NCBI RefSeq assembly: GCF_030732845.1 | Contig: NZ_JASHKA010000004.1 | Span: forward strand, 310,001-374,000 | DNA from: Roseibium sp. MMSF_3544 | GTDB lineage: Bacteria > Pseudomonadota > Alphaproteobacteria > Rhizobiales > Stappiaceae | Length of the DNA: 64,000 nucleotides | Direction of reading: 5' to 3' | Shown here: positions 1 through 8,624 of the stretch, in pieces | How the letters are laid out: every line of letters starts with the position of its first letter | Position numbering within the stretch: position 1 is the stretch's first letter | Position numbers and translations under genes: made by a program | The notes under the pieces: model-generated | Told to the model about the DNA's origin: nothing | Databases searched by the model: none | Seen by the model: only the letters and a program-made list of their open reading frames with translations

Positions 1-194
1 GCCGTCACCGCAAGGGCTAGAAGAACTGCGGAAACCGGTGATTTTCTTCGCTGTTTGCCTGCTTGTGTGAAACGAATGGATTGTAAAACTGTCGAAAAAA
101 GAAACATTGCCTGTCCTCCCGGACCGAGTAGTTCCTCTATCAAGGCACCGGAACGTGACAAGGACAAGGCAGAAAATGCCGTCAGGGTTTACGA
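1..194. other. left flank without a recognisable gene
   Basis: No reading frame on either strand here looks like a protein I recognise. The plus-strand frames that cross it run through the antisense of the ParA-like gene and have no family resemblance. It is probably the 3' flank of that gene plus part of something beyond the window edge. Confidence 0.4.
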
Positions 195-836
195 TCAGCC
201 GATCCGATCGACCAATTCATCGATCAGTGAAGCGACTTCCAGTGCTGCCTTGCTTGAGGGCGCTTCTTCGGTCACAGCGACCCCCCTGCCCATGGCCGCG
301 GCAAAGACAGTCCTGTTGCCGAGGCGCGAATTCAAGGTGTCGTAGCCGGATTCGGCAATGGCTTCCGCCATCTCACCGGTCAGCGACGCACGCGGGGGGA
401 CACGGTTCAAAACCAGCAAGGCAGGCGTGCGTTCGCGTGCCGCTAGGTCAATCGTCTGGGATGTGGCCCACAGGTCCACAGGTGTGGGCTGAACCGGGAC
501 GATGACGAAATCAGCTGCGTCGATGGCCGGTTTTGCATCGGTGTCCGTCTTCGGCGCCGTGTCGACCACGACATAGCCGTGTGATCTTGCGAGCGACCTC
601 GCTTCGCGGCGCGCTCCCCATCCGGAAGCGGTCCGGAACTCAAGGCCGGTCTCGTCTTCGCCCAGGCTTTCTTCGCGCGCTTCATACCAGGTGCCGAGCG
701 ATCCTTGCGGATCGACATCGAGGATGGCAACCGGTTCTCCGGATTGCTTCGCAAGCGCCACAGCCAGATGCGCCGCCAGGGTTGTTTTACCCGAACCGCC
801 CTTTTGCTGGGCGACAGTCAAAATCCGACCGGACAT
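195..836 (-). CDS. ParA/MinD-family P-loop ATPase
   Basis: A 213-residue ParA-type ATPase. The N-terminus carries a deviant Walker A motif (KGGSGKTT, about residues 10-17) and a following DVDPQGS segment that matches the family Walker A' region. A VVDTAP Walker B-like segment lies mid-protein. I chose the ATG at 836 because GGAGG sits seven bases upstream, although the frame stays open a further 25 codons. Short ParA proteins of this kind position plasmids, chromosomes or protein clusters on the nucleoid or membrane. No parB-like gene or parS cluster is visible next to it, so a partition role cannot be assigned. The chromosomal ParA normally sits beside gidAB/parB, which are absent here, so this is more likely an orphan ParA. 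Confidence 0.85.
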   Translation of the reverse strand: MSGRILTVAQQKGGSGKTTLAAHLAVALAKQSGEPVAILDVDPQGSLGTWYEAREESLGEDETGLEFRTASGWGARREARSLARSHGYVVVDTAPKTDTDAKPAIDAADFVIVPVQPTPVDLWATSQTIDLAARERTPALLVLNRVPPRASLTGEMAEAIAESGYDTLNSRLGNRTVFAAAMGRGVAVTEEAPSSKAALEVASLIDELVDRIG

Positions 837-939
837 CGCAAACCTCCAGAATTTGCGCCGTATATTGCGACGTCGCTTTTCGCAGTGCAACAAAACAATG
901 CTGCGTGACAAAGAATTTCACTGGATTGCTCACAAAACC

Positions 940-957
940 GGCTTGCGGCAACAAGCC
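940..957 (-). terminator. possible terminator of the lytic transglycosylase gene
   Basis: A perfect six-base inverted repeat (GGCTTG / CAAGCC) with a six-base loop lies ten bases beyond the stop codon. On the minus strand it is followed by a short GGTTTTG run. The stem is short, so this is tentative. Confidence 0.4.
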
Positions 958-967
958 GCGAGGCCGC

Positions 968-2167
968 TCATTTGCCTCCGAGCGCGTTGTAGACGTTCCA
1001 GGAAGGTCTGCCTGTCACCGGCATGCCATATTTGGCTTCCGCCTTGCGGATGCCGGCACGTGTGGCCGGTCCAACCTTGCCGTCTGCCTCGCCAACATCA
1101 AAGCCGTTTTTGTTGAGCAGTTTCTGCAATTCCAGGCGCTGTGCGCGGGACAGGCCCGGGTTGCTGGTCGGCCATGGGGTCACGAAAGGCTCGCCGCCGG
1201 AGACGAGCTCCGACAACAACGCGATCGCAAGGCCGTATGACGTTGAAGCGTTATAGGATCGCAGCGCGTTGAAGTTCCGGGTCACCAGAAACGCAGGACC
1301 GTTTGCACCGGCTGGCCTGATGAGAGCGGCTTCCGTCTTGCCCGAAAGATTGCCTCCGCCGATTTTCTTGAAACCGCGCTGTCCCCAGGTTGACAGGGCT
1401 GCACGTTTCTTGAGCCCGGACGGGCCGGAATACCCGGAGGGGACCTTGACTTCGTACCCCCAGGGTCGGCTGTCCCGCCAACCTGCATTTTTCAAGAAGT
1501 TGGCGGTCGATGCCAGCGCATCGGGAACCGAATTCACCAAATCCTTGCGCCCGTCGCCGTCAAAATCGACAGCCAGGCTGTTGTAGGTGCTCGGCATGAA
1601 CTGTGTCTGGCCGAACGCTCCGGCCCAGGACCCCTGAAAATCGCTCACCGGGACGTCGCCGCGGGAGGCAATCTGCAGCGTCTTGATCAGCTCGCCCCGG
1701 AAATATTTCTGCCGCCGTTTGCCGGCGCAAACCAGGTTGGCAAGCGCATGAGGCGTATAGAAATCGCCTTTGAATTGCCCGTAGTCGCTTTCAATGCCCC
1801 ATACGGCCAGAACAACGTGCCGATTGACGCCGTATCGCTTTTCGATAGCCGACAGGGTATTGCGATGTTTCTTGAGGTTTTTATTGCCGTCCTTGATGCG
1901 TTCGGCGTCGACAAGGAACGCCATATAGTCCCAGATCTCGGTCTTGTATTCCGGTTGAGATGTGGAAAAACGGATCACCTTTTCATCGAAAGATGCGCCT
2001 TTGAGCATTCGTTCGGCGATTTCCGGCCGAACGCCGGACGATATGGCCTGCTGTTTCAGGGATGCAACGCAGCTTTCAATCGCAAGCGCGCCGCCGGTTG
2101 GCGCCATCAACCCCATGCTCGAGCCGAGCGTTACCGCCATCAATCGTTTCCAGCCGCTTCGCTGCAT
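968..2167 (-). CDS. lytic murein transglycosylase (MltB/Slt-B3 type)
   Basis: A 399-residue periplasmic lytic transglycosylase. Such enzymes cleave the MurNAc-GlcNAc bond of peptidoglycan to give 1,6-anhydro products. The N-terminal hydrophobic stretch after MQRSGWKR ends in an AIESC sequence and looks like a signal peptide. The catalytic glutamate lies in VLAVWGIESDYG, and the family motif AGAFGQTQFMPSTY follows. A peptidoglycan-binding domain (LQKLLNKNGFDVGEADGKVG) occupies the last 60 or so residues. The ATG at 2167 is preceded by GGAGGAG; the longer frame to 2218 lacks that signal. It appears to be a single-gene unit. Confidence 0.9.
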   Translation of the reverse strand: MQRSGWKRLMAVTLGSSMGLMAPTGGALAIESCVASLKQQAISSGVRPEIAERMLKGASFDEKVIRFSTSQPEYKTEIWDYMAFLVDAERIKDGNKNLKKHRNTLSAIEKRYGVNRHVVLAVWGIESDYGQFKGDFYTPHALANLVCAGKRRQKYFRGELIKTLQIASRGDVPVSDFQGSWAGAFGQTQFMPSTYNSLAVDFDGDGRKDLVNSVPDALASTANFLKNAGWRDSRPWGYEVKVPSGYSGPSGLKKRAALSTWGQRGFKKIGGGNLSGKTEAALIRPAGANGPAFLVTRNFNALRSYNASTSYGLAIALLSELVSGGEPFVTPWPTSNPGLSRAQRLELQKLLNKNGFDVGEADGKVGPATRAGIRKAEAKYGMPVTGRPSWNVYNALGGK

Positions 2168-2315
2168 CTGCTCCTCCACGAGCGTTGAATCATCTGCCAG
2201 ATTTGGTGACCATCGCACGACGGAAATGCGGCAAAAAAGGGTTCAGTGCGGACTTAACCACATGGAACGCACGTTTATTCAAGTATTGAGCTGTCCAGCT
2301 GGGGGAAAATTCCCT

Positions 2316-2840
2316 TCAGTTCGAAGCGAAATAACTGGTGCCCGACTGGTCTGCCCAGACGTTGTTCTTTCCGATCAACCTTCGAAGCGCCAACAATCCG
2401 GCCGCGTGACTTTCACTGCCCCCTCCGGACGCACAGGCCCATGCAAGGACGACCGGCTTTATGGAGACTTCGAAGAGCGCGGTTGCAGACGTCAGGACGC
2501 AGACTTCGGTATCAATTCCACACACATGCACTTCCGATAAGCCGTTCACGTGGATCCACCTGAGCAGGTCGTAGGATACGGCAGAATATTGCGGCTTTTC
2601 GAACACAAAAGCGCTTGGCACCGGTTTGAATGCCAATTCGGTTTCCCGCGAGCCCGGTAAAAGGCGCTCCCAGTTCAGAAAGCGCCGATGTGGCGAATTC
2701 GGGTTGTTGATGAACCTGGATGCGGCGACATGCCGGTACTCGGCCTGCAGGTCTTGAGCGATCTTCGGGATATGTGTGGTTTCAGGGCCAACAAAACCCT
2801 TTTGAACATCGATTATCAGCAATCCGGTGTGGGCCTGCAT
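2316..2840 (-). CDS. isochorismatase-like cysteine hydrolase
   Basis: A 174-residue cysteine hydrolase of the isochorismatase/nicotinamidase fold. LLIIDVQKGF holds the catalytic aspartate near residue 11. A lysine follows in FVFEKPQYSAV, and the nucleophilic cysteine lies in CGIDTEVCVLTSA. GGAGAAGG precedes the ATG at 2840. The frame remains open upstream, but that part has no family similarity. It lies 74 bp downstream of phnE2 on the same strand, so it may be read through from the phosphonate/phosphate uptake operon. The substrate cannot be told from sequence, because family members hydrolyse nicotinamide, isochorismate, carbamoyl compounds and others. Confidence 0.8.
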   Translation of the reverse strand: MQAHTGLLIIDVQKGFVGPETTHIPKIAQDLQAEYRHVAASRFINNPNSPHRRFLNWERLLPGSRETELAFKPVPSAFVFEKPQYSAVSYDLLRWIHVNGLSEVHVCGIDTEVCVLTSATALFEVSIKPVVLAWACASGGGSESHAAGLLALRRLIGKNNVWADQSGTSYFASN

Positions 2841-2914
2841 GGTTCCCTTCTCCTGGAATGCCAGCCGACCACACCAGACCCCACCGCGCAAGCAGCAAGC
2901 TCGGAAAAGGCTGC

Positions 2915-4252
2915 CTACCGGCCTTCGATTAGCTTTCGGCGCAGCCAGCCGGAGGTTTGGTCCATTAGGATCACGACCACAATGGTCAAGATGATGATGT
3001 AGCTGGTGTTTTCCCAGTCGCGTGACGTTTTCATGGTCTCCACGAGCATCAGGCCGATGCCCCCTGCCCCCAAGGCGCCGATCACCGTCGCAGACCGGGT
3101 ATTGGATTCCAGATAGTAAAGCACCTGGGACACGAACACCGGCAGGATCTGCGGGATCACGCCGAAGCGGTAGCGCTGGATCTGGCTGGCTCCGGTCGCC
3201 CGAACGCCCTCAACCTGCTTGTTGTCTATGTTTTCCAGCGCTTCGGAAAAGAGCTTGCCGAGAGAACCCGTGTCGGTGAACGCGATTGCAAGTGCACCGG
3301 TGAGCGGGCCAAGCCCGAACGCACGAATGAAGATCAGCGACCAGATCAGCATGTCGATGCCGCGCAGAAAATCAAACAGGCGCCGCGTGCCGAAGCGCAG
3401 GATCTTGGAAGGCGTGAAGTTGCGCGCAGCCAGGAATGCCAGTGGCAGGCCGAAAAGGGCCGCAGTGATCGTGCCCAGAACGGCCATCATGATCGTCTCG
3501 AAAAGGGCAATGAACACCTCGCCATGCTGCCAGTCCGGATTTTCCAGAAAGTCGTGCATGATCAGAGACATATTGGATTGGGTGGGGTCTATGCGCTCGT
3601 TGGACAGCGCGATCGCCCAGAGCTGGCTGAAGGACATGCCATAGAGTTCGGAATGGAACGGGAACCAGAAGTTTTCCCAGCCGCCGAAATAGTTGTGGAC
3701 CTCGATCTTTGTCCGGGTGACCTGCACCCGCCTGTCCAAGGTGGGCCTTGCGTCGAATTTCTTCGGATCGTCCTTGATCCATTCCGGCACCGGCCCGGGC
3801 GGCAACTCAGTGTCGACACCGCTGTTGGTGGCCGTAACCTTGATCGTGCCGTAGTCGGGCACCGCGAACTCCATCACCTTGCCGGTAATGGTGATCTCAT
3901 ACCCCTTGCCGAGATCAACGACGGCATCCGTTCCATCCACTTCCACCCACTCGGGCAGGTCTTCTGCATCGTAGGTCGCCCTGCGCTCGCCTTCGATCGC
4001 GACTTCCATGATGTCGCGGCGAAGCAGCTTGGTCACGTGGACCTTGTAGGCGACGGAATCGGTGGCAAGGATTGCAGCGCGTTCCGGCTCTGCCTTGGCC
4101 AAGAGGTTGGGAACACCGAAGGCAAACCAGGTGTAGGTCAGGTAGGCAAGGATCGCCAGCGGAACCCCTATGGTGACCCAGGCACGCCTGCGGACATTCT
4201 GGAAGACGGTTTCCCGGTTGAAAACGGGTTCATTGAGCGTATCGACAGCCAT
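2915..4252 (-). CDS. phnE: phosphonate/phosphate ABC transporter permease PhnE (long form, PhoT-like)
   Basis: A 445-residue inner-membrane permease of the PhnE family, the second of two in this operon. The C-terminal 250 residues are the conserved ABC permease domain, with the EAA-type segment ENIDNKQVEGVRATGASQ and the terminal VIGALGAGGIGLML. Between the first membrane segment (about residues 25-45) and this domain is a roughly 170-residue soluble insert. The shorter partner PhnE lacks it. Long second permeases of this kind occur in rhizobial PhoCDET-type systems, which import phosphonates and phosphate. The ATG at 4252 has a GAGGAG upstream; an in-frame TTG at 4267 would overlap the preceding gene. 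Confidence 0.9.
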   Translation of the reverse strand: MAVDTLNEPVFNRETVFQNVRRRAWVTIGVPLAILAYLTYTWFAFGVPNLLAKAEPERAAILATDSVAYKVHVTKLLRRDIMEVAIEGERRATYDAEDLPEWVEVDGTDAVVDLGKGYEITITGKVMEFAVPDYGTIKVTATNSGVDTELPPGPVPEWIKDDPKKFDARPTLDRRVQVTRTKIEVHNYFGGWENFWFPFHSELYGMSFSQLWAIALSNERIDPTQSNMSLIMHDFLENPDWQHGEVFIALFETIMMAVLGTITAALFGLPLAFLAARNFTPSKILRFGTRRLFDFLRGIDMLIWSLIFIRAFGLGPLTGALAIAFTDTGSLGKLFSEALENIDNKQVEGVRATGASQIQRYRFGVIPQILPVFVSQVLYYLESNTRSATVIGALGAGGIGLMLVETMKTSRDWENTSYIIILTIVVVILMDQTSGWLRRKLIEGR

Positions 4253-4263
4253 CTCGTTTCTCC

Positions 4264-5112
4264 TCAATGAGCCCGGCCAGCGCCAACAAGCTTGCCGCGC
4301 AGATAAGAAGACACCTGATCGATCAGCATGATGGTGAGGAACAGCAGCACGAAGATCGCCGCGGTTTCATCACCCGCGCCCTTGCCCCAGCCGATCGTAC
4401 GGCGCAGTTCCTGGCCGATGCCGCCAGCACCGACAAAGCCGAGAATTGCCGAAGCGCGGACGTTGATTTCGAGGCGAAGCAGGAAGTAGCTGAGATAATT
4501 CGGCGCGACCTGTGGCATCACCGCGAAACGGATCCTCTGCAGCCAGCTTGCACCGCATGCCGACAGGCCTTCGATCGGTTTTCTGTCAATGTTTTCATTG
4601 ACTTCGGAAAAGAGTTTGCCGAGAGCACCAGCGGTGTGAAACGCAACGGCAATCATCGCGGGAACCGGGCTTGAACCGAGGACAAAGATTAGGAAGAGCG
4701 CAATGATCAGTTCGGGAAACGCCCGCATGATATCCATCATGCGCCGGACAACTGGTATGAGCGGGCCCCAGCTGTCGACATTCCTGGTTGACGCCATCGC
4801 CAGAACGACGGCCATCGCTCCACCCAGCAGCGTCGCGACACCGGCAATATTGAGCGTTTCCAGCATCGCTGGAATGTATTGAATGATCAGTCCGAAGAAG
4901 GCCGGACCCGCCTCCCACGCCTCAACTACGATTTCGCCGGGATAGTCAAAGAACTTGGAAAGACCTTGAAGGAAACCGCCCGAATTCATGTCATTCGATT
5001 TCGAGTATCCCGAAACCAACACGGCAACGACCAGCAGCAGCCCGATGAGCGAGTAAAGCTGGCGGCGTTTGCGAAGGGTCAGGATTTCCTGTTCGAGAGC
5101 GGCGACGGCCAT
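4264..5112 (-). CDS. phnE: phosphonate/phosphate ABC transporter permease PhnE (short form)
   Basis: A 282-residue permease of the PhnE family. One membrane segment lies near residues 20-40. The permease domain follows with the EAA-loop signature ENIDRKPIEGLSACGAS and C-terminal FVGAGGIGQEL. GGAAGG lies about ten bases before the chosen ATG at 5112. The frame continues far upstream, but that would overlap phnD and reads as noise. It is the third gene of phnC-phnD-phnE1-phnE2 and ends 11 bp before the next ATG. The two permeases probably form a heterodimer, as in PhoE/PhoT of rhizobia. Confidence 0.9.
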   Translation of the reverse strand: MAVAALEQEILTLRKRRQLYSLIGLLLVVAVLVSGYSKSNDMNSGGFLQGLSKFFDYPGEIVVEAWEAGPAFFGLIIQYIPAMLETLNIAGVATLLGGAMAVVLAMASTRNVDSWGPLIPVVRRMMDIMRAFPELIIALFLIFVLGSSPVPAMIAVAFHTAGALGKLFSEVNENIDRKPIEGLSACGASWLQRIRFAVMPQVAPNYLSYFLLRLEINVRASAILGFVGAGGIGQELRRTIGWGKGAGDETAAIFVLLFLTIMLIDQVSSYLRGKLVGAGRAH

Positions 5113-5281
5113 ATTCGAGAAACCTTCCGTGGAGCAATTCTGGCGTGTCAGCCAAAGTGGGCCGACCGGCTCATTCTCAGGACTTACCGGCTTTGCGCTT
5201 CGCCTCTGTCCAGATGACAAGGAGCGACGCACAGACAAACGCGGGCCGAGATAGGCCCGCGTCCAGGGCCAAGTGAACGGA

Positions 5282-6193
5282 TTAGTTTTTCGCTTTACGT
5301 GCTTCAATGATGTTCACGTAAGCTTCGTGCGTGATCGGCATGAAGCCCTTCGTTTCGCCGGCAGCGATGTTGTAAGCGCAATCCGGATCGATGGAGTTCA
5401 TGGACGCGATCAGGCCGGTCATCTTGATCTTGACGTCTTCCGGCAGCTTCTTGGACAGAACGATCGGACCTTCCGGAATGACCGGGGACTGCCAGATCTG
5501 ACGCAGTTCGGTCATGTCGACGAGACCGGCATCGGACGCCTTGCGCAGTGCGCCGGAGTTGTAACCGTCTTCCCATTCGCCGAGGCCGTCGGCCCAGGTC
5601 ACGCCTGCATCGATATCACCGTTGGAAACGGCGACAATGGTCTGCTCATGACCACCGGTAAACACCACGTCGCCGAAATATTCGCCGGCTGCCATGGAGT
5701 AGCCTTCCTGCGGGATGGCGATGGACGGGATCAGGTAGCCGGACGTGGAGTTCGGGTCACCGAAGCCGAAAACCTTGCCCTTCATGTCTTCCAGCGAGTT
5801 GATTTCGCTGTCGTTGCGGGCAAAACCGATGGAGTAGTAACCGTAGCCGCCGTCAACGTTCACCTTGACCAGAACCGGGTCAACAGCTTCCGGGTCGGTG
5901 ATGTAAACCTTGGCGTAGCCGGACGCGCCGAGCCATGCGAGGTCGAGATTGCCGCCGAGAAGGCCTTCGATCACACCGTTATAGTCAGCCGGAGCAAAGA
6001 GCTTGACCGGAACACCGAGCAGCTCAGCGGTCTTTTCTTCCAGGCATTCATAGGCACGCAGGCGGTCAGAGGCGTTTTCACCGCCCAGAATGCCAATGCG
6101 GAATTCGGTGATTTCTTCTGCACCGGCGACAGAAGCGTTGAGAGCGATCATGCTGACAGCAGCAAGCGCAGCAACTTTGGAAACGATTTTCAT
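5282..6193 (-). CDS. phnD: phosphonate/phosphate ABC transporter substrate-binding protein PhnD
   Basis: A 303-residue periplasmic binding protein. The signal peptide (about residues 1-25, ending near ASVAGAEE) is followed by the PhnD-type opening EFRIGILGGENASDRL. Characteristic segments FGDPNSTSGYLIPS and VAVSNGDIDAGVTWADG line the ligand pocket in this family. The ATG at 6193 has GGGGAG upstream, and a GTG at 6202 is the alternative. It lies between phnC and phnE1. A gap of 169 bp to phnE1 exceeds the other spacings. PhnD proteins bind phosphonates, phosphite or phosphate, and the exact ligand cannot be read from sequence. Confidence 0.92.
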   Translation of the reverse strand: MKIVSKVAALAAVSMIALNASVAGAEEITEFRIGILGGENASDRLRAYECLEEKTAELLGVPVKLFAPADYNGVIEGLLGGNLDLAWLGASGYAKVYITDPEAVDPVLVKVNVDGGYGYYSIGFARNDSEINSLEDMKGKVFGFGDPNSTSGYLIPSIAIPQEGYSMAAGEYFGDVVFTGGHEQTIVAVSNGDIDAGVTWADGLGEWEDGYNSGALRKASDAGLVDMTELRQIWQSPVIPEGPIVLSKKLPEDVKIKMTGLIASMNSIDPDCAYNIAAGETKGFMPITHEAYVNIIEARKAKN

Positions 6194-6248
6194 TTGGGAC
6201 ACTCCCCGAAGGTCTGAATCAGATGACGTCTAAAGGTGCGCAGGCGGT

Positions 6249-7082
6249 TTAGACCGCTGCTGCCGCCGGGGTCATCGCACCGGCGGATTCCTGGAGGCCG
6301 GGCTTGCCGGCATCAATTGCTGTGGAGGTGGCTGCTTCGTTGAAGCTTTCGTCCGCACCGTAAATCTCGCGCGCAGCGCTGGTGGTGAGCTCTTCCGGTT
6401 TTCCGTCGAAAACGATGAAACCATCCCGCATGCCGATCACCCGGTCACAATAACTGCGTGCGGTGTCGAGCGTGTGGAGGTTGCAGATGACCACCTTGTT
6501 GTCGCGTTCGTGGATTTCGCGCAGCGCGTCCATCACGATCTTGGCGTTCATCGGATCGAGCGAGGCGATCGGCTCGTCCGCCAAAATCATGTGCGGGCTC
6601 TGCATGAGTGCCCGTGCAATTGCAACGCGCTGTTGCTGTCCACCCGAGAGTTCCTCAGCGCGTTTGGTCGCTTCCTGGACGATGCCGAGCCGGTCCAGGG
6701 CAGCCAGAGCGTCGCTCACGTCGCTAGCGCTGAAAATGTTGAAAAGGCTCTTCAGCGTGCCATGACCGTTCAGGCGGCCCAGCATCACATTTGTGACGAC
6801 ATCGAGACGGGGAACGAGATTGAACTGCTGGAAGACCATCGCGCAGTCGCGCTGCCAGCGGCGCATCATGGCACCGCGCAAACGCAGAATATCCCTGCCC
6901 TCAAACAGGATTTCACCCGACGTTGCCGGCGTGAGCCGGTTGATCATCCGAAGGAGTGTTGATTTGCCTGCGCCCGACCGGCCGATAATGCCGACCATCT
7001 GCGGTTCATCGATATTAAAACTGACATTATTGACGGCAGTCCGAGACCCGAAGGTCTTGGTTACATTCTGAAAAGCAATCAC
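6249..7082 (-). CDS. phnC: phosphonate/phosphate ABC transporter ATP-binding protein PhnC
   Basis: A 277-residue ABC ATPase that powers uptake through the two PhnE permeases. Walker A is GRSGAGKST (residue 35 region), the signature is [15 protein letters not shown], and Walker B is [13 protein letters not shown] tail of about 45 residues beyond the ATPase core is Ala-rich and probably not catalytic. The start is a GTG at 7082 with AGGG eight bases upstream; no ATG is available before Walker A except internal ones. It is the first gene of the operon. Its promoter region carries an arrayed Pho box and a -10 candidate, so PhoB control under phosphate limitation is likely. Confidence 0.92.
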   Translation of the reverse strand: MIAFQNVTKTFGSRTAVNNVSFNIDEPQMVGIIGRSGAGKSTLLRMINRLTPATSGEILFEGRDILRLRGAMMRRWQRDCAMVFQQFNLVPRLDVVTNVMLGRLNGHGTLKSLFNIFSASDVSDALAALDRLGIVQEATKRAEELSGGQQQRVAIARALMQSPHMILADEPIASLDPMNAKIVMDALREIHERDNKVVICNLHTLDTARSYCDRVIGMRDGFIVFDGKPEELTTSAAREIYGADESFNEAATSTAIDAGKPGLQESAGAMTPAAAAV

Positions 7083-7135
7083 GCGCCAGCCCTGTCGTGT
7101 TGGTTCATTTCGCCCGGCGACAAGGCCACTGCAGG

Positions 7136-7141
7136 ATTACA
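7136..7141 (-). promoter_or_regulatory. candidate -10 element of the phnC promoter
   Basis: TGTAAT on the minus strand matches TATAAT at five of six positions. It lies six bases downstream of the last Pho half-site, a placement typical of PhoB-activated promoters where the box replaces the -35 element. It is 54 bp upstream of the phnC GTG. Confidence 0.5.
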
Positions 7142-7146
7142 ATCGG

Positions 7147-7197
7147 ATGACAGGATTTTGACTTTAAGGTCAAAGATTTATGTCAGTTCGGTGACAA
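7147..7197 (-). promoter_or_regulatory. arrayed Pho box upstream of phnC
   Basis: On the minus strand, half-sites resembling the PhoB consensus CTGTCAT recur at an exact 11-bp step: TTGTCAC (7197-7191), CTGACAT (7186-7180), CTTTGAC (7175-7169), AAGTCAA (7164-7158) and CTGTCAT (7153-7147). The first, second and last are the good matches. PhoB binds as tandem dimers with this helical spacing, so this is a strong Pho-regulon signature. Confidence 0.75.
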
Positions 7198-7383
7198 GGC
7201 GATTCAGCGCGCTCCTGTCCCCATGCAGGAACGCGAAAAACCGCCGGAATTTGCAAGGCTTACGACAATAAGACCGGTTTTTGCTTGCCCTGGCTTCATG
7301 ACGCTGAATTCCAGACTTTCGGGAGACAAAACCCGGTTGTTTTTGTTTTCCCCGCTGTAAAACACTCAAGAAAAATGCTGCTT

Positions 7384-7412
7384 GCGTCATCGCAACGTCA
7401 TCAAACCTTCAC
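7384..7412 (+). promoter_or_regulatory. second Pho box, facing the hexapeptide transferase
   Basis: On the plus strand GCGTCAT (7384-7390), ACGTCAT (7395-7401) and CCTTCAC (7406-7412) repeat with an 11-bp period, again like CTGTCAT half-sites. The array ends 64 bp before the ATG at 7477. This is nearly the same distance as the opposite array has from phnC. A TACAAA at 7434-7439 could serve as -10, though the spacing is long. Confidence 0.6.
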
Positions 7413-7476
7413 CAATGCTGTTTCCCGGCTCGCTACAAAGCCATGCCAAATCATGCTGAAGATCCATGGAGACCCG

Positions 7477-8103
7477 ATGTCCGCCCCCACTCAAAAACCA
7501 TCCCTCACCGAAGCGCCGAATATCCATCCGCAAGCAAATGTTCTGAGCTGCGAGCTGGGTGTGTGGACGGAGGTCGGAGCGCGGACCGACATGCGTGAAA
7601 GCCGGATGGACGACTATTCCTACATCGTGCAGGAATGCGACGTTGTCTGGTCAACCATTGGCAAGTTCTGTTCGATCGCGCGGCGTGTTCGCCTCAATCC
7701 GGGAAACCATGCGACCTGGCGGGCTTCCCAGCATCACTTCACCTATCGCGCGGCTGCCTATGATCTCGGAGAGGACGACCAGGACTTCTTCCAATGGCGC
7801 AAGGACGACTGGGTGACGCTCGGGCACGATGTGTGGATCGGTCACAACGTGACGGTGCTGGCAGGTGTCACGATCGGAACGGGCGCAATCGTTGCCGCCG
7901 GTGCGGTCGTTTCAAAGGATGTTGCCCCTTACACGGTTGTCGGAGGTGTTGCCGCCAAGCCAATCAAACGCCGCTTCAGCGAAAACCAGGCAGACGCACT
8001 CATGGAAATTGCCTGGTGGGACTGGAGCCACGCAGAGCTGAAAGAGCGCCTGCCTGACTTTCGCAACCTGTCGATCGACGCGTTTATTGAAAAATATCGA
8101 TAG
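7477..8103 (+). CDS. phosphonate-associated hexapeptide-repeat acyltransferase
   Basis: A 208-residue left-handed beta-helix transferase. The repeat region runs from about residue 35 to 165 and includes [16 protein letters not shown] and the xat-type segment [19 protein letters not shown] followed by [28 protein letters not shown]. This resembles the phosphonate-metabolism transferase hexapeptide family that accompanies phn genes, related to CatB-type acetyltransferases. The ATG at 7477 has GGAG six bases upstream; the frame is open for 64 codons before it without similarity. It diverges from phnC and has its own Pho box. A role acetylating an aminophosphonate or an intermediate is an inference; no C-P lyase genes are visible here. 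Confidence 0.8.
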   Translation: MSAPTQKPSLTEAPNIHPQANVLSCELGVWTEVGARTDMRESRMDDYSYIVQECDVVWSTIGKFCSIARRVRLNPGNHATWRASQHHFTYRAAAYDLGEDDQDFFQWRKDDWVTLGHDVWIGHNVTVLAGVTIGTGAIVAAGAVVSKDVAPYTVVGGVAAKPIKRRFSENQADALMEIAWWDWSHAELKERLPDFRNLSIDAFIEKYR

Positions 8104-8186
8104 GTGTCTTCGAGAAGACCCCTATTGAACATTTGCACTCCTGGATGCTTTGGTTGTTCCGTGTGAACGAAATTGGACCCGGGACC

Positions 8187-8624
8187 ATGGTGAAACGAGT
8201 TGCCACATGCAGATGCGGACAGTTGCGCGCCGTTTGCGAAGGTGAGCCGGTGCGCATCTCCGCCTGCCACTGTCTGGAATGCCAGAAAAGAACCGGTTCC
8301 GTTTTCGCCGTCCAGGCCCGCTGGCCGGACGAGCAGGTCACCCTCTCCGGCAAGTTTTCGGAATGGAAAAGAGACTGTGACAGCGGCCATGTGGCGACCT
8401 ACAGGTTTTGCCCGAACTGCGGGTCGACGCTTGCCTTTGTCATCGAGGGCTGGCCCGGCGTCACCGCCATCCCGGTCGGCGCCTTTGCGGACCCGGAGTT
8501 TCCAAGTCCGCGTTTTTCCGTCTATGAACACCGCAAGCATGCGTGGGTCACTGTTCCGGGCGACGAGGTCGAGCATTCATCAGACCCCTCGATTGCCTTC
8601 ACCCAAGGAGAACTCAGGAAATGA
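8187..8624 (+). CDS. GFA (glutathione-dependent formaldehyde-activating) family protein
   Basis: A 145-residue Zn-binding protein of the GFA/Mss4-like fold. Cysteines appear in the expected places: ATCRCGQLRAVC near the N-terminus, ACHCLECQKRTGS (about residues 26-38) and RFCPNCGSTL (about 68-77). Despite the family name, most members have no proven formaldehyde role. The ATG at 8187 gives the start nearest to family length, with only a weak ribosome site. A GTG at 8163 is possible. The stop overlaps the next gene's ATG (ATGA), so the two are translationally coupled. Confidence 0.8.
   Translation: MVKRVATCRCGQLRAVCEGEPVRISACHCLECQKRTGSVFAVQARWPDEQVTLSGKFSEWKRDCDSGHVATYRFCPNCGSTLAFVIEGWPGVTAIPVGAFADPEFPSPRFSVYEHRKHAWVTVPGDEVEHSSDPSIAFTQGELRK

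Noticed and set aside
195-836. A chromosome or plasmid partition locus
   Set aside because: No ParB-like gene and no repeated parS-like sites are visible beside the ParA-type ATPase.
5273-6217. A 314-codon open frame opposite phnD
   Set aside because: phnD has a signal peptide and family motifs in a complete operon; the opposite frame is a shadow.
7178-7390. A 70-codon minus-strand frame upstream of phnC
   Set aside because: It overlaps both Pho boxes and has no ribosome site or recognisable protein pattern.
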